64,000 nt of DNA from Sphingobium psychrophilum (GCF_012927105.1 NZ_JABBFV010000005.1:62001-126000); one strand, 5' to 3'; counted from the stretch's first letter, positions 16,513-25,719 are shown. A program made the numbers and translations. Notes: generated by a model not told the origin, from the letters alone.

Positions 16513-17646
16513 ATGATTGTTCGGTACGATGCCGCAATCGCTAGGGGCGAGCTGAGCCCTGATGCGGCCCAGCGGCGTGTTGCCGAGAGACTCGGTGAAC
16601 TCGTATCGGCATTCGACCATGAAGCAGGTCGGCCGTCGCTCTTGTCGCGGTTCGTCAAGCGCAAGCCGGTGGTGGTTCGCGGCGTGTATCTGTGGGGCGG
16701 GGTCGGACGCGGCAAGTCCATGATGATGGACATGGTTTACGACGTCATCCCGATCCGGGAAAAGCGTCGCGTCCATTTTCACGCGTTCATGCAGGACGTC
16801 CACGATCGCCTGCGCGTTGAACGCTCGCGTGAGGTGGCTGATCCCATAATCCCGGTGGCAGACGCAATCGCGCAAGAGGCCGGGCTACTCGCGTTCGACG
16901 AGATGATCGTCACCAACTCCGCCGATGCAATGATCTTGTCACGGTTGTTCATGCGTTTGATGTCCCGCGACGTCACTGTCGTCGCGACGTCCAATCGCGC
17001 GCCGGACGACCTCTACAAAAATGGCCTCAACCGTGAGCACTTTCTCCCCTTCATCGCAATGCTCAAGGACCGGCTCGACGTCCTGACGCTGGACGGTCCG
17101 ACCGACTATCGCCTGCAGCGACTGGGTGGTTTCCAGACATGGTATGCGCCCAATGGTTCGCCCTCGACTGAAGCGCTGAGCCGCGCCTTCTTCCGATTGA
17201 CCGACTTTCCGGTGGAAGACCGAGAACATGTCCCTGCCGAAGATCTGGCTGTGCAGGGCGGACGCACGATGTTCGTGCCAAAATCGTTGAAAGGTGTGGC
17301 GGTGTTCTCGTTTCGCCGTCTGTGCGGCGAAGCGCGGGGCGTGCCGGACTATCTCGCGCTTGCCCGCCGCTATCATACCCTCATCCTGGTCGGGATACCG
17401 GTATTGGGAGCCGATCGGCGGTCGGAAGCCGCCCGGTTCAAGATCCTGATCGACACCCTTTATGAACACGGCGTCAAGCTTCTGGCTGCGGCTGACGCAG
17501 AACCCAAGCATCTTTATGCCGACACGGATGACGCATTCGAGTTCGAGCGCACCATCTCGCGGCTCAACGAAATGGCATCGGCGGACTACCTCCAGAGTGG
17601 CCATGGCGCGTCGTACCGCCTCGGGCACGAGTCGACCTCGGCGTGA
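16513..17646 (+). CDS. zapE: Cell division protein ZapE / AFG1-like ATPase
   Basis: 377 residues. The Walker A motif is GGVGRGKSMMMDM, followed by the family marker RRVHFHAFMQDVHDRL, a Walker B-like LLAFDEM and the sensor ATSNRAPDDLYKNGL. The LQRLGGFQTWY and VFSFRRLCGEARGVPDYLAL segments complete the AFG1/ZapE pattern. E. coli ZapE is an ATPase associated with Z-ring function; mitochondrial AFG1 helps in complex IV turnover. The ATG at 16513 is preferred over an upstream TTG. It lies between two spermidine-synthase-like genes, which is not its usual context. Confidence 0.9.
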   Translation: MIVRYDAAIARGELSPDAAQRRVAERLGELVSAFDHEAGRPSLLSRFVKRKPVVVRGVYLWGGVGRGKSMMMDMVYDVIPIREKRRVHFHAFMQDVHDRLRVERSREVADPIIPVADAIAQEAGLLAFDEMIVTNSADAMILSRLFMRLMSRDVTVVATSNRAPDDLYKNGLNREHFLPFIAMLKDRLDVLTLDGPTDYRLQRLGGFQTWYAPNGSPSTEALSRAFFRLTDFPVEDREHVPAEDLAVQGGRTMFVPKSLKGVAVFSFRRLCGEARGVPDYLALARRYHTLILVGIPVLGADRRSEAARFKILIDTLYEHGVKLLAAADAEPKHLYADTDDAFEFERTISRLNEMASADYLQSGHGASYRLGHESTSA

Positions 17647-17814
17647 GCGTCATCGTCCGAAGGCGCCTTACTCTCAATGAGACGATGTGCTCCCGCATTG
17701 GGCAGCAAGGCCGCTGTCACGCGACGATCGCCGAAAAAGCGCCAGCCGGGTTGCGTCACATGGCCACGTCCATCCGCCGGTCCAGCGGTCCGCTGGTTGT
17801 AGAGGGGCTCGGTC

Positions 17815-18714
17815 TTGTCGGACGCTGAGACTCCGGGTGTCGCAGGCAAGCTGTTCAGTGGCTGGTCTGCCCTGCGCCATGACGCGTCGGATTGGATTGC
17901 AGACGTCAATCTGGCCTCGCATATTCAGACACTGCAGCGGCTGGGAGCCTGGCCAGGTCGCGCTACGATCGGTGACCCGTCTTCGGGCAAGCCCTTTGTG
18001 TCGGAGATCGGCGACTACCGCTCGCTGCATTTCGATTGGGGATGCGTGCAGAGCGGGATGAGCGTTGCCAACCCGTTGAAGCTATCGATCGATTACACCA
18101 AGGCGATGATGGGATTTCTCTTCTTCAATCCGGCACCGTGTGTCATCGAAATGATCGGGCTCGGTGGTGGATCCCTTGCCAAGTTTTGCCACCACGTTCT
18201 GCCCGGCGCGGATATCACGGTGGTGGAACTGGACGCAGACGTGATCGCGTTGCGCGACCACTTCTCCATTCCGGCCGAAAGCGAGCGCTTCCGCATCCTG
18301 TGTGGCGATGGGGCGACCCATGTCCACGCGTCGCCGAGCCGGCCCGACGTGCTGCTGGTCGATGGCTTTGACGCGCGCGGGCAGCCGCCTCAGTTATGTA
18401 GTCCTGAATTTTATCGGCACTGCTTTGAGCGGTTGGCACCCGATGGCCTGTTGGTCGTCAATCTATGGGGTGACGATCCCGGGCATTTTCGTCATGCCGC
18501 GCTTGTCAAAGACATCTTTTCGGGAAAGTTGATTTTGGTGCCTTCGATCGGAAGTGCCAACCAGACGGTGATAGCCCGAAAAGGCTCAGGTCTTATCCTG
18601 ACGAAAACGCAGATGGAGGAGGTGATCCCTCTGTTCAGACAAAGCTGCGCCCGATTTCTTCCGGCGGTGGGGAAACGTATATTTCGACAACTGAAAATCG
18701 CCAGGAAGCATTAG
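17815..18714 (+). CDS. Spermidine synthase-like protein, paralogue 3
   Basis: 299 residues, starting at a TTG with GAGGGGC upstream. Core motifs match paralogues 1 and 2: HFDWGCVQSGMSVANP, MMGFLFFNPAP, MIGLGGGSLAKFCHHVLPG, VELDADVIALRDHF and VDGFDARGQPPQLCSPEFY. It is nearest to paralogue 2. No N-terminal membrane segments are seen, unlike MFS-fused spermidine synthases. It is the last plus-strand gene before convergent genes begin. Confidence 0.8.
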   Translation: MSDAETPGVAGKLFSGWSALRHDASDWIADVNLASHIQTLQRLGAWPGRATIGDPSSGKPFVSEIGDYRSLHFDWGCVQSGMSVANPLKLSIDYTKAMMGFLFFNPAPCVIEMIGLGGGSLAKFCHHVLPGADITVVELDADVIALRDHFSIPAESERFRILCGDGATHVHASPSRPDVLLVDGFDARGQPPQLCSPEFYRHCFERLAPDGLLVVNLWGDDPGHFRHAALVKDIFSGKLILVPSIGSANQTVIARKGSGLILTKTQMEEVIPLFRQSCARFLPAVGKRIFRQLKIARKH

Positions 18715-18771
18715 CTCAATGCTGTCCCCATATCGCCGGCGACACGGGGCGGCAGCGCGAGGGCGCAGGCG

Positions 18772-19074
18772 CTATTTTCGCGGCTTACAGATAATGCACT
18801 CATCTGAAACGCACTGACCACCAGCGATGTTCTTCGGGATCCAGGAATCGAAGACCTTCGGGTCGGGGCTACCAGCCTTACGGTAGGCGCCCGCCGTGAG
18901 CGACCCGGATGCCTGGGTACTGACGGTGATCGTGCGGCAGCTCGCGCGGTGCAACACGATATAGTCGGCGCTGCGATTGGCCCGGAAATTGATGACATAG
19001 GCTTCCGGATGATCCTTGGTCCATTCGAGAAACTCATCGTCGTCTGCAAAAAGCTGTGCCGTGTTCATAGTCAT
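18772..19074 (-). CDS. Conserved small hypothetical protein
   Basis: About 100 residues. The N-terminus is acidic (LFADDDEFLEWTKDHPEAYV) and is followed by INFRANRSADYIVLHRASC, an arrangement seen in a family of small uncharacterised bacterial proteins. Near the C-terminus a CVSDECIIC cysteine cluster could bind metal. Two adjacent starts are possible (19074 and 19068). It ends the minus-strand group that begins with the thiolase. Confidence 0.6.
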   Translation of the reverse strand: MTMNTAQLFADDDEFLEWTKDHPEAYVINFRANRSADYIVLHRASCRTITVSTQASGSLTAGAYRKAGSPDPKVFDSWIPKNIAGGQCVSDECIICKPRK

Positions 19075-19128
19075 CCGTTTCAATAAGAATGTGCCGACCG
19101 CCGCGTGCCGATCGGCGACAGGGCTCGG

Positions 19129-19350
19129 CTATTTCGAGCCCGGCGGTCCCTTTTTCCGAAGGCCGGCGTAAAGCAGAGCCGCTACGATTGCCGCAGACCC
19201 GATGCCACTGCTGACAAGGGGCAGCGTCGCCAATCGGCGGGCCCCGGCCGGCGGATGCGGCGCAGCGGGACCAGGCGATGACAAGCCTCCGTGCGCGTCC
19301 GCCTTCGGGCCATCGGCCGAGCCGGGACTATCGTCCTCACCGCTGCTCAA
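19129..19350 (-). CDS. Small single-pass membrane protein
   Basis: 73 residues from a TTG start that overlaps the stop of the preceding gene. A strong GGAGGAGA ribosome-binding site lies just upstream. The first half is Pro/Gly/Ser-rich and acidic, then one transmembrane helix (LVSSGIGSAAIVAALLYAGL) and a basic end (RKKGPPGSK). Function unknown. Confidence 0.55.
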   Translation of the reverse strand: MSSGEDDSPGSADGPKADAHGGLSSPGPAAPHPPAGARRLATLPLVSSGIGSAAIVAALLYAGLRKKGPPGSK

Positions 19351-19625
19351 TGCTGTTCTCCTCCATCTTGGACAAGCTGCGCGAACGCCCTGCGGGCGCA
19401 TCCGCCGTCGAGTGCGATGGAAACAACCTGGCCGCTGCGCTCGCGGCGGCTATAGGTCAGTGCATCGCGCGGACCCCAGATCAGCACTTCGTCGGACAGG
19501 TGGAGCCGCAATCGCTCACCCGTCTTCATGCAAAGTGCCGCCCGAACCATTTCGAGGCTCAACGCAAAGCCGAGCGCATCATGATGATCAGCGGTTGGAA
19601 TACTGACAAGGCGCGGATGACTCAT
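19347..19625 (-). CDS. Hypothetical protein
   Basis: 92 residues starting MSHPRLVSIPTADHHDALGF. Strand/helix alternation and no membrane segments. It is translationally coupled to the small membrane protein at 19350 through overlapping stop and start codons. I do not recognise it. Confidence 0.5.
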   Translation of the reverse strand: MSHPRLVSIPTADHHDALGFALSLEMVRAALCMKTGERLRLHLSDEVLIWGPRDALTYSRRERSGQVVSIALDGGCARRAFAQLVQDGGEQH

Positions 19626-19692
19626 CTGGCACGCCCACGCCCACGCTCAGGCGCGATAGCGCCCTTCGATGGAGCGGCCAGCGCGGCCAACA

Positions 19693-19857
19693 TCATGGTT
19701 TCTTGTCCAGGTCGTTGGACATCTTCAGACGCTCCGCTTCTTCAGCCCGCTCCCGTATTGCCTTTTGCTCGTCATGGAAGCGGCCCCCCATGATGGTGGT
19801 CGCCATGAAAATGGCCATAAGGATCACACTGATCACGATAATGACGAATATAATCAT
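19693..19857 (-). CDS. 54-residue membrane microprotein
   Basis: A short frame beginning MIIFVIIVISVILMAIFMAT, one long hydrophobic helix, followed by a charged amphipathic tail (EQKAIRERAEEAERLKMSND). The pattern of an N-terminal membrane anchor plus coiled-coil-prone helix is typical of small regulatory membrane proteins. It follows the thiolase stop by about 40 bp and is probably in its operon. Confidence 0.55.
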   Translation of the reverse strand: MIIFVIIVISVILMAIFMATTIMGGRFHDEQKAIRERAEEAERLKMSNDLDKKP

Positions 19858-19895
19858 TTAGACTTCCATGGCTCAGAGGTCGTCGCGGTCTGGTG

Positions 19896-21149
19896 TCAGA
19901 TCCGCTCGATGATGATTGCTGGCGCCATTCCCCCCGCGGCGCACATTGTGACCAGACCGCGCTTGAGGTCCCGTCGCTCGAGCTCGTCGAGAAGCGTGCC
20001 AATCAGCATGGGGCCTGTCGCTCCGATCGGATGACCGAGCGCGCAGGCGCCGCCGTTCACGTTCACCTTGTCGCGATCCAGCCCGAGATCGCGCATGAAT
20101 TTTTCAGCGACCACGGCGAAGGCTTCATTGATCTCCCAAAGATCGATGTCCTCGATCCGCAGGCGGGCCTTCTCGAGAACGCGCCTGGCGGCCGGGACCG
20201 GAGCGTTCAGCATGAGAGTCGGGCAGTCCCCCATATTGGCGGCCATCACCACCCGGGCGCGGGGTTTCCAGCCGTTGCGAGCGGCACAGTCGGGGGAGGC
20301 CAGGAGAATGGCCGAGGCGCCATCGACGACACCGGAGCTGTTGCCGGCATGGTGAATGCCCTGCCACTTTAGGCCAGGATATTTCTGGTTGATCATCTGC
20401 CGGAAGGTGACACCGTCCTCATACGGGGCATGGTCGGCAATGCCGTCGAAACTCGGTTTCAGATTTGCCAGAATGGCGGCAGTCGTTTCAGGCCGTGGAA
20501 ACTCGTCGCGGTCAAGCGCGATGCTGCCGTCCTCGTTCAACACGGGGACAAGGCTTCGAGCGAAGCGACCTTCCCGGATGGCGATATCGGCGCGGCGCTG
20601 GCTTTCGAGCCCAAGCGCATCGACGGTCTCTCGCGAGATGCCCTCCATCGCTGCAATGGCGTCGGCGCACACCCCTTGGTGAGATTGGGGATGGATTGCC
20701 TGCAGCGCCGGATTTCCTGTCCCGACACCCAGCGCCTTCACGCCGTTCGCGGCGTCCTCGGCGGCGAGTTGGGCATGGTATGACATCATCTCGACGCCGC
20801 CCGCGACCACGCAGTCGGCCAGGCTCGAAATGATCTGGCCCGCAGCCAGATTGACGCTGGTGATCCCGCCGCCGCAGAACCGGTCGAGGGTCATGCCACT
20901 CGACCTGGGGTCATAATTTGCCAGCAATGCGGACATGCGGCCGATGTCGCTTCCCTGCTTGCCCTTCTGGGTACTTGTCGAAAAGATGACGTCGTCGACT
21001 TCGGATGTCGCGAGATCGTTGCGTTCCGCCAGAGCCTTCAAGACGGTCGCGCCGAGATGCTGCGGATGAAGGTGCGCCAGGGCGCCTTTGCCGGGCTTGC
21101 CGATCCCGCGTGGTGTGCGGACTGTGTCGATGATGTAGGCGATACCCAT
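19896..21149 (-). CDS. Thiolase family protein (acetyl-CoA C-acyltransferase, FadA/FadI-like)
   Basis: 417 residues. Nucleophile Cys in LDRFCGGGITSVN, NEAFAVVAE loop, CALGHPIGATGPM and a last catalytic loop MCAAGGMAPA. The C-A-A-G-G loop and the long substrate-loop insertion (ETTAAILANLKPSFDGIADH) point to a 3-ketoacyl-CoA thiolase rather than a strict acetoacetyl-CoA enzyme. The start at 21149 is favoured by an AGGA sequence 8 nt upstream; an ATG 18 bp earlier is possible. It heads a minus-strand run of small genes. Confidence 0.88.
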   Translation of the reverse strand: MGIAYIIDTVRTPRGIGKPGKGALAHLHPQHLGATVLKALAERNDLATSEVDDVIFSTSTQKGKQGSDIGRMSALLANYDPRSSGMTLDRFCGGGITSVNLAAGQIISSLADCVVAGGVEMMSYHAQLAAEDAANGVKALGVGTGNPALQAIHPQSHQGVCADAIAAMEGISRETVDALGLESQRRADIAIREGRFARSLVPVLNEDGSIALDRDEFPRPETTAAILANLKPSFDGIADHAPYEDGVTFRQMINQKYPGLKWQGIHHAGNSSGVVDGASAILLASPDCAARNGWKPRARVVMAANMGDCPTLMLNAPVPAARRVLEKARLRIEDIDLWEINEAFAVVAEKFMRDLGLDRDKVNVNGGACALGHPIGATGPMLIGTLLDELERRDLKRGLVTMCAAGGMAPAIIIERI

Positions 21150-21213
21150 AGTCTGATTCCTGCTCATTGTGTTGTGCTCGGCTAGGTTGCCGGTCGTGAT
21201 CGTGTGCGGGGCT

Positions 21214-21655
21214 TCATTCTTCCGGATCGTCCTGGCCAAGGCGTTTCGAGAAGAAAATTTGTTCGCCCACGTCGTAGCCGATCCGCCGTTAGAACTTCGC
21301 AATGTCATGGTCCTCGGAGCGGACCGTGAGCTGGATCTTCGCGATGCCCAGGTCCTCGATCCATGCCTCGCAGGCAGCCATTCATCTGCCGACCAAAGCC
21401 ACAGCGTTGGCGGCCAGGAGACACGGCGAGATAGTAAACCCACCCCCTGTGGCCGTCGGAACCGACCACTCCCGTAGCGACGAGCTGGTCGTTCAGGAAG
21501 CCCGCCAAAATAGTCGAGGTCGGCGTCGCGAGGGCCCGTTCGGCATCGGCTTTTGGATCGTTCCAAGGCTTGAGCAGGTCGGTCACCCACCACAATGCAA
21601 CAGCGGCTTTGACCTCGGCAGAACCGAGGCGACGTATTTGCAGTACCGACGCCAT
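21214..21655 (-). pseudogene. GNAT acetyltransferase, inactivated by a frameshift and a nonsense codon
   Basis: The frame starts MASVLQIRRLGSAEVKAAVA and contains PWNDPKADAERAL and GWVYYLAVSPGRQRCGFGRQM, the acetyl-CoA-binding loop. After the loop the continuation (MAACEAWIEDLGIAKIQLTV, RSEDHDIAKF) is one base out of frame. It then meets TAA where a tyrosine is expected (F-[Y]-R-R-I-G-Y), and the remaining RRIGYDVGEQIFFSKRLGQD runs to TGA at 21214. There are therefore two independent lesions. Confidence 0.75.
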
Positions 21656-21911
21656 CAGGGTTGATCCGCGTTCTTCGCTGTCGTGTCGCGGCTCGCGAAC
21701 CCACCCATGCCGTGCCACCACTGGTACGCGATCACGGCAGCTTTGACCGGCTGCGAGCGACTGTGCCGCAGGGGAATGACACCAGCGCTCCCCTTCGGCA
21801 TGTGCCTTCCATCGTGCGACCTCTCGAAACCATCTTGGCGGAAAAACCTTGCGGCACCTTTTCTAAAGGATCATATATAGCGCATCGTTATCCACCGTTA
21901 AAGATGCATTT

Positions 21912-21928
21912 TGATGCATGAGACATCA
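21912..21928. promoter_or_regulatory. TGATG-N7-CATCA inverted repeat (perfect arms)
   Basis: TGATGCATGAGACATCA lies 80 bp before maeB in an AT-rich promoter region (21870-21940). It is one of four perfect copies in the window. The rest of the 21656-22007 gap shows no gene. Confidence 0.6.
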
Positions 21929-22007
21929 ATAATGCGCGACTGCAGATCGCCCAGCCCCTTCCTCGTGGCACCCCGCGCCGCAAGCAATTGATGAATCGGA
22001 TATTCCA

Positions 22008-24269
22008 ATGCCCGTGCCAGACGAACTTCGGTCTTCGGACCGGGAAGCCTTGCTGTTTCATTCCGAAGGTCGGCCAGGCAAGATCGAGATCCTCGCGTCC
22101 AAGCCGATGGCCACGCAGCGTGACCTGTCGCTCGCCTATTCGCCGGGTGTGGCCGTCCCGGTTCACGCCATCGCCGCCGATCCAGCGCGCGCCTACGACT
22201 ATACGATCAAAGGCAATCTGGTCGCGGTGATCACCAATGGCACAGCGATCCTGGGGCTGGGCAATCTTGGGGCGCTGGCGTCAAAGCCGGTGATGGAAGG
22301 CAAGGCGGTCCTGTTCAAGCGCTTCGCCGACGTCGACTCGATCGATTTGGAGTTGGACACCGAAGACCCGGAGGCGTTCATCGCCGCCGTCGCCTTGATG
22401 GAGCCCTCGTTCGGCGGCATCAATCTGGAAGATATCAAGGCGCCCGAGTGCTTCATCATCGAACAGGCGCTGCGCGATCGGATGAACATCCCGGTCTTCC
22501 ATGACGACCAGCATGGAACCGCCGTGATCATGGCCGCAGGCTTGATCAACGCGCTGTACCTGACCGGCCGGGAGATGAAAGATGTCAGGATGGTCGTGAA
22601 CGGCGCGGGCGCGGCGGCGATCGCCTGTACCGCTCTTGCAAAGTCGATCGGCATTCCGGGCAACCAGGTCATCCTGTGCGATTCCAAGGGCGTAATCTAT
22701 CAAGGCCGGACCGAGGGCATCAACCAGTGGAAGTCGGCCCATGCGGTGGATACGGAGGCGCGAACGCTCGCCGACGCAATGCGCGGTGCCGATGTCTTCC
22801 TCGGATTGTCTGTCGAAGGCGCTGTTTCAGCCGAGATGGTAGACTCGATGGCACCCAGGCCGATTATCTTCGCGCTGGCGAATCCCAATCCCGAGATCCA
22901 GCCGGAGGTCGTCAAAGCGATCCGGCCCGATGCGATCGTCGCGACCGGCAGGTCCGACTACGCCAATCAGATCAACAATGTCCTTGGCTTCCCCTACATC
23001 TTCCGCGGTGCGCTCGACGTCAGGGCAACGACCGTCAATGAGGAAATGAAGGTCGCCGCAGCCCACGCGATCGCCGAACTGGCCCGGCAGCGCGTTCCGG
23101 AGGAAGTCGCGGCCGCTTACGGTGGAAAGGCGAGCCGCTTCGGCCCGGATTACATCATTCCGGCCCCCTTCGATCCGCGTCTGATCGAAACCGTGCCGAT
23201 GGCCGTGGCCCGCGCTGCCATGACGACCGGCGTGGCGCGGTTGCCCATCGCCGATGAGGCAGCCTATCGCAGCGCGCTCAGGGCGCGGCTCAATGCTACC
23301 ACGGCGGTGCTTGCGTCGGCCTACGACGGTGCGCGCGCGCGGCCAAAACGAATGATTTTCGCCGAGGCCGAACAGGAAACCGTTTTGCGCGCCGCGATCG
23401 CCTATCGGGAAGAAGGCTATGGCAGCCCAATTCTGGTCGGTCACACCGAGCGCGTCACTGAAGGTTTGAAAGCGCTAGGTGCCGAGGCCGAAGGGTTTGA
23501 AATCCACAATGCGCGGATATCCCCCCTCATCCCGGATATGGCCGACCGGCTCTACGAGCGCTTGCAACGGCAGGGGTATCTCTACCGCGATTGTTTGCGG
23601 ATGGTGAACCAGGATCGGAACGTGTTCGGTGCCCTGCTCCTCGACATGGGACACGGGGAAGCCATGATCACCGGGGTGACACGTCCGTTCGGTCAGACGC
23701 TCGAGCAGGTCAAACTGGTGCTCGATTCGCAAAAGGGTCGCCTTCCCTTCGGCTTCCACATCATCGTCGGGCGCAGCAGCACGGTGTTTGTGGCCGATAC
23801 GACCGTGAACGAGCGGCCAGCGCCCTCGGACCTCGCCGATATCGCCGAGCAGATGGCCTCCATTGCCCGTCGCATGGGCCACGCGCCGAGGGTTGCTTTC
23901 CTTTCCTATTCAAATTTCGGCAATCCGCCAGGCGAGTGGCTCAAGCCCTCGCGTGATGCCGTTGCCTTGCTCGATACTCGCAAGGTCGACTTTGAATATG
24001 AGGGCGAGATGTCGCCGGACGTGGCGCTCAACAGTGCGCTCAAACGCCATTATCCGTTCAGCCGCCTGACCGGGCCGGCGAACGTCCTGATCATGCCCGG
24101 GTTACAGTCTGCCAATATTTCGGCCAATCTTGTTCGGGAACTTGGCGGCGTCGCCGTTCTTGGTCCCTTCCTGGTGGGCATGGAAAAGCCGGTTCAAGTC
24201 GCGGCGATGACGTCCACCGCTGCCGACTTGGTGACGATGGCGGTGCTGGCGGGCACCCTAAGCGTCTGA
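22008..24269 (+). CDS. maeB: NADP-dependent malic enzyme with phosphotransacetylase-like domain
   Basis: 753 residues, the normal length of MaeB-type enzymes. Residues 1-420 are the malic enzyme: YSPGVAVPVH, HDDQHGTAVIMAAGLINAL and the NAD(P) loop VVNGAGAAAIACTALAKSIG. Residues 430-753 are the phosphotransacetylase-like regulatory domain (FAEAEQETVLRAAIAYREEG, GLQSANISANLVRELGG). It decarboxylates malate to pyruvate with NADPH formation; acetyl-CoA binding to the C-terminal domain is known to inhibit it in this family. The upstream TGATG-N7-CATCA site suggests shared control with pckA and the thiolase. Confidence 0.95.
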   Translation: MPVPDELRSSDREALLFHSEGRPGKIEILASKPMATQRDLSLAYSPGVAVPVHAIAADPARAYDYTIKGNLVAVITNGTAILGLGNLGALASKPVMEGKAVLFKRFADVDSIDLELDTEDPEAFIAAVALMEPSFGGINLEDIKAPECFIIEQALRDRMNIPVFHDDQHGTAVIMAAGLINALYLTGREMKDVRMVVNGAGAAAIACTALAKSIGIPGNQVILCDSKGVIYQGRTEGINQWKSAHAVDTEARTLADAMRGADVFLGLSVEGAVSAEMVDSMAPRPIIFALANPNPEIQPEVVKAIRPDAIVATGRSDYANQINNVLGFPYIFRGALDVRATTVNEEMKVAAAHAIAELARQRVPEEVAAAYGGKASRFGPDYIIPAPFDPRLIETVPMAVARAAMTTGVARLPIADEAAYRSALRARLNATTAVLASAYDGARARPKRMIFAEAEQETVLRAAIAYREEGYGSPILVGHTERVTEGLKALGAEAEGFEIHNARISPLIPDMADRLYERLQRQGYLYRDCLRMVNQDRNVFGALLLDMGHGEAMITGVTRPFGQTLEQVKLVLDSQKGRLPFGFHIIVGRSSTVFVADTTVNERPAPSDLADIAEQMASIARRMGHAPRVAFLSYSNFGNPPGEWLKPSRDAVALLDTRKVDFEYEGEMSPDVALNSALKRHYPFSRLTGPANVLIMPGLQSANISANLVRELGGVAVLGPFLVGMEKPVQVAAMTSTAADLVTMAVLAGTLSV

Positions 24270-24338
24270 AAAGCACCCTCATTCGACATACGTACTTCGG
24301 CCGAAAGGCGGCCCCGGAGATAATTTATACCTTTTCTC

Positions 24339-24355
24339 TCATGCATGAAACATGT
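24339..24355. promoter_or_regulatory. Weak TGATG-N7-CATCA-like site
   Basis: TCATGCATGAAACATGT keeps the spacing and symmetry but has three arm mismatches. It lies in an AT-rich stretch 72 bp before the DUF167 gene. Confidence 0.25.
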
Positions 24356-24426
24356 GTATACTGCTTTGTAGCATCAACCCGCGGCGTTGAGAGGTTTCAG
24401 ACCATGTCACGCTCAATGTGTGAGCC

Positions 24427-24762
24427 ATGAAAAAACCAGCGCCCCAGCCGCCCGCAGAAAGACCGGCCAACGGCTTTTACTGGTGGGAAGACACGACGCT
24501 CGTCCTCAACATCCTGGGCAAACCCAGCGCGCGTGGCGACGTCATCGGCAAGATCAAAGGCCATCAGTTGAAGGTCAGTGTCACGGCAGCGCCGAAGCTT
24601 GGACGGGCAACAGACCATATGGTGCGGTTTCTCGCTGGCGAATTCGGCGTGCCTGTATCTGCCATCACGGTCGTTTTCGGGCGTATGAACGTCAACAAGC
24701 AACTGAGGATCGAAGCGCCGACCCGGCTCCCCGCTGTTATCCAGCAGCTGGATCTGCTCTGA
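24427..24762 (+). CDS. DUF167 (YggU) family protein
   Basis: 111 residues. The family pattern of strands is visible (TLVLNILGKPSARGDVIGKI, HQLKVSVTAAPKLGRATDHM, then ITVVFGRMNVNKQLRI). DUF167 proteins are small alpha/beta proteins of unknown function. The usual A-P-P-V-D-G-x-A-N box reads AAPKLGRATD here, so it is a divergent member. Confidence 0.8.
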   Translation: MKKPAPQPPAERPANGFYWWEDTTLVLNILGKPSARGDVIGKIKGHQLKVSVTAAPKLGRATDHMVRFLAGEFGVPVSAITVVFGRMNVNKQLRIEAPTRLPAVIQQLDLL

Positions 24763-24792
24763 GGCTTGGCGCGCTTGCGATCGTTGCCAGCT

Positions 24793-25212
24793 ATGGGCTA
24801 TTCGACCGGTTGTCACACGACATTTCACCATCGCTACCATCACGTCTGGGCACCGAAATATCGGTTCAAGGTGCTGCATGGCGAAGTCCGGCTGCGGGTT
24901 CGTGAGATCATCCGGCAGGTCTGCGACGAGAAGGGCGTGACGATCGTCAACGGTGTCGTGTCGCGTGATCATGTCCATATGTTTGTCGAAATCCCGCCCC
25001 ACGTCTCGGTCAGCGTCTTCGTGCTCAAGATACAGCAGGAGTTCGAGCACATCCGCAAGCGCTATTGGGGCCAACGCTTCTGGCAGCGCGGATACTTCTC
25101 CACCACATCCGGCAACATCACCGATGACGTCATCAGCCGTTATCTGAACAAGCATCTCCACAAATTGGGCTTCCAGCCATGGTGTCCACGCCCGTCAAGC
25201 GAGGGGCGATGA
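24793..25212 (+). mobile_element. tnpA: IS200/IS605-family transposase TnpA with internal deletion
   Basis: 139 residues. TnpA (Y1 transposase) marks are present: YHHVWAPKYRFKVLHGEV, the HUH pair in SRDHVHMFVEIPPH, EHIRKRYWGQRFWQRGYFST and YLNKHLHKLG with the candidate tyrosine. Between SVFVLKI and QQEFEHI about nine residues are missing compared with family members, where a K-G-R-S-S-R-type stretch is expected. The deletion is in frame and removes part of a conserved helix, so activity is doubtful. No TnpB follows, and element ends were not defined. Confidence 0.75.
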
Positions 25213-25719
25213 CAGCGAGCACTTTCGACCGACGCAGTTTCACCACAACGAGGAGAGTGACACGATCCCTGTCCGGCCGGCCAAGACCTGCGCCCCCTCG
25301 GGCGCGCATGCGCGCAACCGTGCGATCCGCTATCGAACGTCCGCCTGCAAGGACTGTCGGCTGAAAGCGCAATGCACGCCCGGTGCCCAGCGGACCATCC
25401 ATCGGCTGATCGACCAAGGAGCCCTCGATCGGCTGGAAAGGCGAATTAATGCCGATTCGGGTCTGATGAGGATCAGACGATACACCGTCGAACATCCGTT
25501 CGGGACGATCAAAGGAATGTCCGGCGGCGGCAGGTTCCTGATCCGAGGGCTAAGGTAAGGTGAAGGCGGAAGCGGCGCTATCGGTCCTCGCCTTCAACAT
25601 CCTGCACGCCGTGAACGCCTTTGGTGCTGGGAAGCTGGCCGGAGCAAGCTGACACGGCCTTCTGCGCCTTGAATGTCGTTCTCCCGCGCGGCTTCATCGC
25701 GAGTTTCTACACCGCCTGA
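25213..25719 (+). mobile_element. IS1182-type DDE transposase, C-terminal remnant
   Basis: Three frames must be joined to read the family C-terminus. They are YRTSACKDCRLKAQCTPGAQ with RRYTVEHPFGTIKGMSGGGR (about 25320-25550), then KAEAALSVLAFNILHAVNAF (25560-25625), then GFIASFYTA and a stop at 25717-25719. The EHPFGTIK glutamate is the last catalytic acid of this DDE family. The N-terminal two thirds are absent and at least two frameshifts are present, so it is a dead fragment. Confidence 0.7.
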
